Assembly: GCF_019393635.1 (NCBI RefSeq)
Contig: NC_057861.1
Coordinates: 735,394,232 to 735,458,231, forward strand
Length of the DNA: 64,000 nucleotides
Source of the DNA: Dromiciops gliroides
Lineage: Eukaryota > Chordata > Mammalia > Microbiotheria > Microbiotheriidae
Direction: 5' to 3'
Shown here: in pieces, positions 55,432-64,000 of the stretch
Numbering within the stretch: the first letter of the stretch is position 1
Layout: every line of letters starts with the position of its first letter
Position numbers and translations under genes: made by a program
Notes under the pieces: model-generated
Databases searched by the model: none
What the model saw: only the letters and a program-made list of their open reading frames with translations
What the model was told of the DNA's origin: nothing

Positions 55432-57600
55432 CTGAAAAGCAAAAGACAAACAATCCAAGTCACTTGAGTCGATTTTCTCATCGACCCCTGGAAGATGGAT
55501 CCTCCCCCTTAAAAGGAAAACCCCTCCACTGAGCACACCTGGCAGGCTCCACTCAGACCTTCAGGAGCACTGGTTCATCCAGGTGAAGAAAGTGTCAACC
55601 TAGCCAGCGGTCCCCCTTTTTGTGCCTCACGTTGCCTCCCAGAAGCCACGTGTTGGTCCTGGGCTGGGCTTGCAGAACCCTTGTGGTTCTTGCCCGTGTC
55701 AAATGCCCTTTGCCAAGTTGACTCATTTATCTGCCGTGATGTAGTTAGTGGCTGGAGGGCTTTTCTCTCCTCATGCTCTCCCCAAGGCTCAGAACAGTGA
55801 TCAATGGCTAAGAAACAAGTTGTGCTGACCCCTTACCAGACGACACCATTAAAAATGTTTCTGGGGTTCCCTTATTACCATTCCACAAGTATTTGTGCTA
55901 TGATTTCCCAGTGAATTGCTTCTCTCCCCTTTTTATCATCTGCCCAGGCCGCATCTGGTCAAACTCACTCAGGTTCACACCAAGAAGATGCCAAAGGGCA
56001 GGACAAAATACCACACAAAACTCTACCAGCTTCTAACAGGGCAGTGACTCAGGCTTATTATTGATAAGAGAACTCAAAAACAAACCCATGCTCAGAGGGA
56101 TCAGCTCTTCTTCAGAAAGGCCGTCATGAGCATTAGGAACTTCCAGAAAACACATCCAATGGATCTAGGTGAAGTCTTTGATCAGATCAATCCATTTAGA
56201 TTATTGTAAGATACAAGCTTGTCACTTCCATTAATGGGTCTCATTAGAAATCCCTTCAAATTATGAGTGTGTTTAATTTACAAAAGTGTGTACTATCCAT
56301 TCACTGGCAGCCAATAACAAATTCTGGGCAAGTTCCTGACTTTTCATATGAAGCCAACTGATATGTCAGCGTCTACAAGAATCACTGCAAACCCCACTGC
56401 CAAATGTCTTTTTATAGGAGGCTCTTCAGTCAACAATGCTCTGAGAGACACTTAAGGGTCAGGCACAGAGCATGACACCACGAGGACAAGCGGAGAGGGA
56501 ATGCAGGATTCCCAACTTTATTCACTAAACCTCAAACTTCCAAATACAGGTCATCTTTGTTTGAAAGTCTGAGACAGGTGAGTCACCAAAAGCATTTTAC
56601 TTGTAAAAAGCAGTTTTTGTTCCTGAAATGAGATGACATCTAAAGAGTCAAATACAGTCACTCAAAGTTAAAACAAATCAAACCTTCTGAACCTGACATC
56701 AAGTCCAATTTCCTGTTGGGCTCTCATATCATTTCTCGTGAGGCTGACAGCGTATTTCAGCTGACCCTTGAGCGATGCTATCGTGAGAAATTAAAATGAG
56801 GCTGCTACTACCTCTATCAGGTAAAGGAGATTATAAATTGTGGGATATAAATTCTGGGATTGGGGTAGGCTTAAAGTAACTTTGACACTGAAGAAATTTA
56901 CCACTCTTTCTATTTATTGGGTGCTGGAATTTTCCAACAGACTCCTTCCTGGGGCCTTACATTTATCTAATTATCAGATGATGGATGGGAGCGTTTTCAA
57001 TAGATTCAAACTTGACATTCTTTTCCCATCGCACTTTCCCTCCAATGCTGTTAATAATTTTCCCCCTTATTCCTCATTTCTCCTCATGAAATTTAATCTG
57101 ATTTATTCCCACTGTCAAGATATAAAACTTCATAGCTAACTGAGCAGCATCAGCCGCTGAATCAGAGCCATGATGCTCCCCAAACTTGCATTTCTCACTT
57201 CAACAAGAGATATACTTCTACTTGACATGTCAAGCAAGGCGTGGCTCTCTGTCACCCCGCATCCTCTCATCCTAGGAAAATGCACAGAGATGCTTTTGAA
57301 CTGTAACAAGATGCAGACGATGGCTGGAAATCACTGGCTTAAATACCAACAGAGTCAAAACAGGGCACTCTTTAATGTGATGCAATTGGCAATCAAACCA
57401 AAGAGGCCTATTCTGAGAAGATGTCTCCTAGTCCTCATGAGCCGACAGAAGTAGCTTTAAATTTCAACTTAAATTGAGGCAAGGAAATACATCCACCACT
57501 GACCCCACCTGGGCTTCATTTTGGGGACAGCTTAAAAGTGGGTTTCTTGCATCAGTAACAGACAAATTATTGGGAGCCTTGGGGCCTTGTATTAACTTGA
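55432..57600 (-). other. ATXN7 intron, mostly unique
   Basis: No repeat or exon recognised. In particular I searched by eye for the upstream ATXN7 exon (CPAHDDFYLVVCNDC-like) on the - strand here and to the window end and did not find it. Confidence 0.5.
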
Positions 57601-57621
57601 CTCAGTCTAACTGCAAGTGTG

Positions 57622-57655
57622 TTGAATGTTGGGTTGTATCAAAATATCAAAAGAT
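57622..57655 (+). repeat. 34-bp inverted repeat, left copy
   Basis: Begins ttgaatgttgggttgtatca and ends atcaaaagat, then an AT run. Its exact reverse complement is at 59725-59758. Confidence 0.92.
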
Positions 57656-58609
57656 ATATATATATATATCTGACCCAGGGGAGAGTCGGAAGCTGCTTCT
57701 TCACGGCTCCCTTCTCTCCAGGGCCTGGCACCGGGGTAGGCCTCGGAAAGCTGCCCCTGGCTAGTGGGCCAGACACTTGTGAGGCAGAGGCAGCATGTGA
57801 GTGAAGAGCGCAGGAGGCCTTCCAAAGGGGGAAGCACTGAAGAGAGAAAAGCCTGCTAGTCTGAACTTGTTTTTAAAAGAATCCTTTTAAAAATCACAAG
57901 TGTTCCAATCAAGGCACAGCCCCCAAAGGAACCAAAGCCAAACCTGGTGGGGGCCTGGCTACCTCAATTTCCCCGCCCCTCACTGCTCCTCAGCAGTCCT
58001 CCTTTGCTATCATGGAGGGAGGGCTGAGATGGAAGGAGGACCACCCGGGGCCAGATCCCACCTGACACTCACAAGCTGCTGGACCGAGCAAGCCCACATC
58101 ACCTGCTCAGTGCTGCTCAGTGAATCAGATTCCTCTTCTAACACTTCTATCACCTGCCTCACTCATAATCAATCAGTCAGCCAATCAATAAGCATTCATT
58201 AAGGGCCTACTGGGTGTCAGGGACACAAAGACAGAAGGGAGACTGCTCCAAACTTTCAGCTGAAGTGGTGAAGAAATAATCCCAAATGTTAGTGAAATCA
58301 GGAGGGGCTGGGCCTGGGAAGATGAGGACACTCCCCCCACCCATGCAGAGCGGCATCTTGGTTGGGGGTGGGGGTCAAACTCAAAAAGAAAGGGGGGCCA
58401 GTAACCCATCCAGAAGGATCCCTACAGCCACATACTGACCTCATTTTAAAATGTCACGTTACCTGTTTTCTTGTATTTTCATCGTTAAATATTTCTCAAT
58501 CACATTTTTATCGGGCCCAGGCCCTTCTGGGGAGGGCGGGTGGTAGGTGTGCTGGACACTTCCAGCCTAGAACACTGAAGGGTTAAGAGAGCTATTCAGG
58601 ATTCCACAG

Positions 58610-58845
58610 GCAGCTGGTTTCACACTGGATAGAACACAAAACCTGGAATCAGAAGACCTACCCTAGCTGGGTGACCCTGGGTGAGTCAATGAACCTCTCT
58701 GTGCCTCAGTTCCCTTGTCTGTAAAATGGGGCTAATAACAGCCCCTACCTCCCGTGGTTGCTGTGAGGATCAAAAGAATTCTCTGTAAAGTTCTTTGCAA
58801 ACCTAGAACGCACTATTTAAATGCTGGCTATTGCTACTATTACAC
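58610..58845 (+). mobile_element. MIR SINE in ATXN7 intron
   Basis: acctggaatcagaagaccta, tgggtgaccctgggtgagtc, gcctcagttcccttgtctgt, ttgctgtgaggatcaaaaga, ctattgctactattac. Confidence 0.82.
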
Positions 58846-59397
58846 ATCAAACCAACATGACAATGCTGGATATTATTATTTATTCAACTCCGTTTCCTTG
58901 AAGTGCCTTTTCCATTTTCCAAAGGTCCAAATGTCATACTTTGGTGCATAGTCTCAGCTCTTTTACTAAAGAATCCCGAGTCTCCTTATCTAACACCTGC
59001 CACAGCTCGAACCCTGTGCCCTTTCTACTCATGCCTCCTATCTGAGAGGAAGGGGCAGCCGGCATCCTTCCCAAGTCTGGTCCCCTTACAACTGCATGTC
59101 CCTCCCTTTCACAAATACACGTTCTTTCCTGACTTCTTTATTGGTTAATGGGCATTGTGATCTCCAATCAGCCAGACTAAAAACCTCAGAGTTCTGATTT
59201 CTTCTTCCTCAACCTTCATATGTAATTAATTTTCAAGATCACTTATGTTTTCCTTCATGATATTTCCTATATTCAAAACCTCTCCCTCCCACTATAACTT
59301 CTCACATTCACAGTTAACACTCTGATCAATATTTTAGTTCTGTCCCTCAATCCCTCTTTTGCCTGGACTCCTGAAACAAACTTCTTTAAAAATATAT

Positions 59398-59705
59398 CTT
59401 TTCTCCAAATCCAAGAAAAAAAAAAAAGAACTGTGGAGTATAGATGCTGATTGAACCATACTATTTCTTTTGTTTTGGGTGCTGTTGTTTTTTTTTTCTA
59501 TTTTGAGGTTTTGCATTACTGCTCTGATTTTTTCTCTTATAACAGGATTAATGCAGAAATAGGATTAATGTTATTATGTGTATATATATATATATATATG
59601 TGTGTGTATAGATAAATCTGAAATTGTAAAGCTTGTATAAACAAAAGTTGAGAACTATCTTTACATATAACGGAAAAAATAAAATACCTTATAAGTTAAA
59701 AAATA
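59398..59705 (+). mobile_element. Short 5'-truncated L1 3' end
   Basis: Terminal L1 3' UTR on +: attgaaccatactatttctt, then aaattgtaaagcttgtataa, acaaaagttgagaactatct and aataaaataccttat before an A-rich tail. The flanks share tatatctttt at both sides, a likely target duplication inside AT-rich DNA. Confidence 0.88.
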
Positions 59706-59724
59706 TATATATATATATCTTTTA

Positions 59725-59758
59725 ATCTTTTGATATTTTGATACAACCCAACATTCAA
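59725..59758 (-). repeat. 34-bp inverted repeat, right copy
   Basis: Exact reverse complement of 57622-57655, again bordered on the inner side by an AT run (with an extra 8 bases). It is separated from that run by the end of the L1 insertion. Confidence 0.92.
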
Positions 59759-59799
59759 GTAAACCCTACTGAAAAATTAACAAAAAGGAGGGACGTGCC

Positions 59800-60160
59800 T
59801 TCCAACTTTCCTCGTATGGATGACTGCACATCATCCCCTTCACACACCACATTCCAGCCAAACAGGCTTCCTTACTGTTCCCTACAAATGACATTCCACC
59901 TCTTGTCCCTTGCCTTTGTACAAGTCAACCCCCATTTGTGGAATGTACTTCTTTCCCACCTTCACCTAAATTAATCTCTAGCTTTTTTTAAGGGCTCTGC
60001 TCAAGTGCCGCCCTCCAAAACCCTTTCTATTTACATATCTGTGCATGTATTTCTCTCCTACCTCCAGGAAAACACAAGTGCACTGAAGCAGAATTACCAT
60101 TTTTTCCCTGTAGCCCCAGTGTCAAGGACAGTGCTGGACATAAGGGTGGGTGCTTAACAA
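59800..60160 (+). mobile_element. Ancient LINE (L2-like) 3' fragment
   Basis: cattccagccaaacaggctt, gacattccacctcttgtccc, ttgcctttgtacaagtcaac, gggctctgctcaagtgccgc, and a terminal ggacagtgctggacataagg then gtgcttaacaatgaatcatg as in L2 3' ends. Confidence 0.55.
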
Positions 60161-60339
60161 TGAATCATGAACTAGGTGGAGTGGTGCCAATCCTGAGGGC
60201 TGAGCAGACCTCTGCTGCCTTGCCACCTCTGTTTTACTTTTATGATTGTGGTCTTTGGGTTTGTTTGTTGAATCTCCCTAGGAGTCCTTTCTGTGTTTCA
60301 CTGAATTTTTCCTTTTTTTCATTCTTTACAGTTTGGTAA

Positions 60340-60545
60340 TAAAGAGAGGCAGTGTGGCACAGTGGAGTTAAGAAAGTGGGCCTTGGAACCAAGAAGACCT
60401 GTGTTCAAGTCCGATTTCAGATACATACACTGTCGTGTGGCCTTGGGAAAGTCATGAAAACACTCTGTGCTCTGGGCAACTAAGATTATAAATTATAGAG
60501 AACCTGCTGCCTTGATTAGTAGAGGGATTTTTTTCAACAAGCAGT
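60340..60545 (+). mobile_element. Therian CORE-SINE (THER/MAR type)
   Basis: ggcagtgtggcacagtggag, aagacctgtgttcaagtccg, gggcaactaagattataaat, gattagtagagggattttt. Confidence 0.75.
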
Positions 60546-61200
60546 GTCCTATACCAAAGATGTGAAAGGTCCTGTTCTGATCTCTGCATGGCAGTAAAAT
60601 AACACTACATTTACATTTATTCAACCATTCCATAATCACTGAGAAAACAGATTTGTTTTTTAGCTTTTTGTGAACATAAAGAATGCTATGAAAAAGGTTG
60701 TTCCTCTTTCCTTCTAACTGGTCTTCTCTCCTCCTCCAAATGGATCCTCCTTCTGTGCACGTGTTATATACAACAGAATGACAGAATCATTAATTGTACG
60801 AATCCCTACGACAAAATCTCTGACAACGGTCATCTAGTCTCTTCCCCACACCTCCAGGTACTGTCTTTAGATGGATCCCATTCCATAATTATAAGTGTCT
60901 CCTTGGGTTAAACTGAACTCTGTTCCCACTGATTCTGGTTCTCCCCCATAGGGCCAAGCAGAGGCAATGTAACCCTTTCTCCATCTGACAGTCCTCCTGA
61001 CTTTCGAAGACCATTGTCATTTCCCCAACAAGTCTTCTCTTTTCCTAAATCAACATTCCTGGCTCCATCTACTAACCTTCACACAGCCTGGTTACTCTCT
61101 AACTGCTGATGTCCATCCCTCTTACTATACCTTGTATTTCTCACTCCTCTGAAGAGTGTTGGCCCCTGGAGAGCTAACGTGCTTCACTTAAGTCTTTGCA

Positions 61201-61260
61201 GAGAGAGAGAGAGAGAGCGCGCGAGCGAGAACGAGAGCGCTCGATTAAAGATCGATTGAT
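61201..61260. repeat. (GA)n tract running into a CG-rich self-complementary stretch
   Basis: (GA)9 at 61201-61218, then gcgcgcgagcgagaacgaga, gcgctcgattaaagatcgat. Contains nested palindromes (gagcgctc, atcgat). Confidence 0.8.
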
Positions 61261-61294
61261 GCTTCGGCCAACAGGATTCATAAGACAGGGTAAC

Positions 61295-61450
61295 ACATGC
61301 ACACACATATATTTTGATAACTATTACATTAACTAGTTTTCTTTGTAATCCCATGTATTTTTTATTTTATTTATTCATTGAAATTTTTTTTGGAAAAAGG
61401 GTCCACAGGTTCTACCAGACCAGCAGAAGGGGTCAAGACACAGAAAAGAT
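61295..61450 (+). mobile_element. hAT/MER-like DNA transposon remnant
   Basis: ttctttgtaatcccatgtat, attttttttggaaaaagggt, ccacaggttctaccagacca, ggggtcaagacacagaaaag. Confidence 0.6.
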
Positions 61451-61719
61451 GAACTCCTGGCTTCACCACCCTTCATCACTAAATGTGTTCTAATTCATCA
61501 ATGCTCACTCAAAATGAGGTTTTCTAAATGAAACATGATACTTCCAGATAAATTTGAAGGCTACAGAGTACACTGGGATGAGCTATCGTTTCACTCATTT
61601 TGGACACCATGATCATAGCAATGCAATCACACAGACTGAGGCCTGATGGTTTGCCAAGGGCGTAACTCTTAAGAGATCTCATTCTACTGGTCAGAAACCA
61701 TCAGTGACAGCAGCTACCT

Positions 61720-62050
61720 TGCCCCCCACCCCCCTCCAGGCTTTTAGGATGGCATTCCAGGCCTTTCACAACAGGGCCCTAGCCAGCTTTCCCAGCCTTA
61801 ACTTCGTTCCTTTCAGGCACCCTGCACTGCAGCTGAACATTCCTGAACCCATTCTCCATGCCCCTCACCCCCCGTTTCTGCCCACTGAAATGCCGCCGGG
61901 CCGCAAGGCCCAGCTCAAACGTCATCCACCCTGCACCTCTCTTAGGTGCTCAGCCCCTGCGGCCTTGTAGTCCTGTGACCTCACTGTCAGTGTGCCGGCT
62001 CCTTGAAGGAAGCGCTGGTCTCTCCTACCCACCCGTGTCTAAATGAGCCC
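61720..62050 (+). mobile_element. Ancient LINE (L2-like) fragment
   Basis: ttccaggcctttcacaacag, gggccctagccagctttccc, aaggcccagctcaaacgtca, ctccttgaaggaagcgctgg. Confidence 0.5.
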
Positions 62051-63227
62051 CAATCTTGTTGGCATCATAGACCTTTCCAGAAAACAGTAAGAGCCCCCTT
62101 CTAAACCAAGCCATTCGACATGCACAGTACTGACTGCAGGCTGCTGTAATGTGTACCACAGGAACCTTTCACACTCCCCAAGATGCTCCATCACATCTCT
62201 GAGTCCCATTCCCAAGCCAGGGGAGAGCCTGGCTCTTTCTTTTCCCTCTCCAGTGGAGGGGCTATTGGTAATGAATGACGTGGCTAATAGGCAAACAAAG
62301 AAAGAAGCAAAGGCAGGGAGATGTCCCCAGCAAGGGACCTGGCTAATGGGGAGTCACAGAGTTGGTTGAAGGGTATACTCAGCAATGGTAAATATAGACA
62401 ACTCGTTAGCCTAAGATGAGGTGGAACCTGAAAACCCAAGTAGAGAGTTTAAGAAGGATTTCTATAAATGGATGGGGGATATCCCCATAAGATGGGAGGA
62501 AGTCAAGGCTGACTGTGGTGACATCCCCATCTTTCTGAAGTAAATGTCACAGAAAACAACCGTGTGCCCTAAGAAATACCCTTGGGGTCCCATGGTCAGA
62601 GGCAGAACCTGTGTGACTCTGGGCAAATCTCTTCCTCTCTTGGCTTCCTTAGGGGAAACATGAGGGCCTCGGCCTAAATAATCTCTCAAATTCCTTTCCA
62701 CTCAAAATCCTATTACGTGAATGAATATTAGATCAGGTCCTACCTAAAAGAGGATTTCCCATAGGCTTTCTTTGGGAGGAGGTAAAGCAAGGCTGAGGGA
62801 TGCTTGGACCCTCCATTCATTGGCATGGGGAGCCTCCCTCTGAGGAAATCCCCTCCACTGATGAAGATGAGCCGCTTGTCTATAATTCTAGAGAGCTGCC
62901 TTAGGCCCTGAGGTTATGGGGCAGGCCCGGGGTCACACAGCCGCTCTGTGAGAGAGGCAGGGCTCTCTGCTGCCCAAGCCAGGCTTGGCTGTTATGCTGC
63001 CTCCCCTCTCTATTCTTTAGATCTCACAATATCAAAAACTTTTAGAATGGATTTTGGAGAGAATTACACACCAAGTCAAAGAAGCCACAGGATTGTTCTT
63101 TTCAAGAAGCTCCGGCTAACAAAGAGAAGAACATTATAAAGGACCAGTCCGAGGATGCATTTTCTAAACAGTCAAGATTAGCAGAAAACCCATCACCCCA
63201 GGATTAGGTAAAACTCACCTCTAAATG

Positions 63228-63405
63228 GCAGGAGAATGGCACAGTGCACAGAATGCTGGACTGGGAGTCGGGGATCACACCTTATCTCTGATGTTTACAG
63301 CCCCTCTAAACCTCAGCCTCGGTCTCCTCAACTATAAAAGGAGGAGGTTTTGACTGGAGGCTCCCTAAGGTGCTTTCTAGCTCCAAACCTATGATGATTT
63401 ATATT
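63228..63405 (+). mobile_element. MIR-type SINE
   Basis: gaatggcacagtgcacagaa, tgctggactgggagtcgggg, cctcaactataaaaggagga and a ctttctagctccaaacctat end. Confidence 0.7.
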
Positions 63406-63729
63406 ACAGCCCCGAACATGTATGAACCACGGATAATCCACGGGTATGCTAACCGGAGAAACAGGAAGCACCCTTCCCTCTTGCTGGCCAGTTACAAGGA
63501 GGGCTGTTAGTTAACCAGGAAGAGGTCAGAGGTAGGCTTGAGGCAAGTGTCTGAACACTGTATGTACTAACGCTATTAAAAAGCCATAGAGGATTTTTAA
63601 AATTATCTAGTTCCATATTATCTAAACTCCCTGTGGCTTGCCCTTTGCCCATAAAACAATCTCTCCCAGTGTAAATATTTGACAATTACCTACACGCACA
63701 CAAACACAATGGCATGCTGTGTCTCAAAT

Positions 63730-63802
63730 GTACAGGGAGACCTGGCTTCAAATCCTGCTTCTGACACTTAATAGCTGTGTCATCCCAGTAAGTCACCAAA
63801 TC
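63730..63802 (+). mobile_element. MIR-type SINE fragment
   Basis: gggagacctggcttcaaatc, cacttaatagctgtgtcatc, agtaagtcacc. Confidence 0.6.
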
Positions 63803-64000
63803 GATCAGGTGACTTTTCAAAGCTACAGGTCACAAAGAGTTATGATCTCTGTACCCCCTACAACTGAAGTCACAAATCCTTATGTACCAACTTAGGGAGT
63901 TAATATTTCTTCAAAAAAGAAAACACTTAAGAAGCGAACATTGCCCACTGATAGAGAAACACTCAGCTAAGATCTCAACAATGTCGGGGGAGGGGGTTCA

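Noticed and set aside
55432-64000. Further upstream ATXN7 exons in the last 8.5 kb
   Set aside because: No stretch coding the conserved zinc-finger exon was seen on the - strand by eye; it probably lies beyond the window, though a short exon could have been missed.

Overview
This is eukaryotic nuclear DNA from a marsupial, most likely an Australian (australidelphian) one. The tRNA-like SINE that recurs through the window, with box-B-like core gttcaaatccggcctcag and tail tgtgaccctgggcaagtcac, matches my memory of the WSINE/MAR families. The L1 3' ends are also of the marsupial type. No host gene other than the two below could be named.

There are two genes, arranged tail to tail. (1) PSMD6 (Rpn7, a 26S proteasome lid subunit) is complete on the + strand: eight coding exons from 14539 to 24540 that sum to 1170 nt, or 389 codons plus stop. 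It starts in a CpG island carrying ETS-type and GC-box motifs, with an NRF1/ARE-type site in intron 1. (2) ATXN7 (ataxin-7, a subunit of the SAGA deubiquitinase module) is partial on the - strand. Its eight 3'-most coding exons lie between 55431 and 33514, every junction is phase-consistent, and a roughly 4.1-kb 3' UTR follows. The 5' exons, including the classical polyglutamine exon, lie beyond base 64000. The same convergent PSMD6/ATXN7 pair exists in human 3p14, which supports both calls.

Layout: 1-14.2 kb is intergenic DNA upstream of PSMD6, rich in SINEs, L1 3' ends and an old LTR. 14.2-15.6 kb is the CpG island with PSMD6 exon 1. 15.6-24.7 kb is the rest of PSMD6, with one antisense L1 in each of introns 5 and 6. 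24.7-29.4 kb is the region between the two gene ends; it holds a small hAT-like element, a SINE, an L1 piece and an unidentified coding-like block. 29.4-33.5 kb is the ATXN7 3' UTR, nearly free of repeats. 33.5-55.4 kb is the ATXN7 3' exons and introns, with microsatellites, a TG-rich minisatellite and GC-rich L2-like repeats. 55.4-64 kb is one large ATXN7 intron.

I found no previously undescribed system. The points most worth a second look are a seven-glutamine CAG run in ATXN7 at a site away from the SCA7 repeat, an expanded polyserine tract, a perfect-looking 52-bp minisatellite beside the PSMD6 exon 1 donor, an ARE in PSMD6 intron 1, a SINE insertion that seems to carry a 3' transduced flank, two SINEs inserted in series at one target, and a 34-bp perfect inverted repeat spanning 2.1 kb of ATXN7 intron. 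Exon boundaries were placed by reading splice signals and codon phase. Repeat family names come from memory and were not checked against a library.
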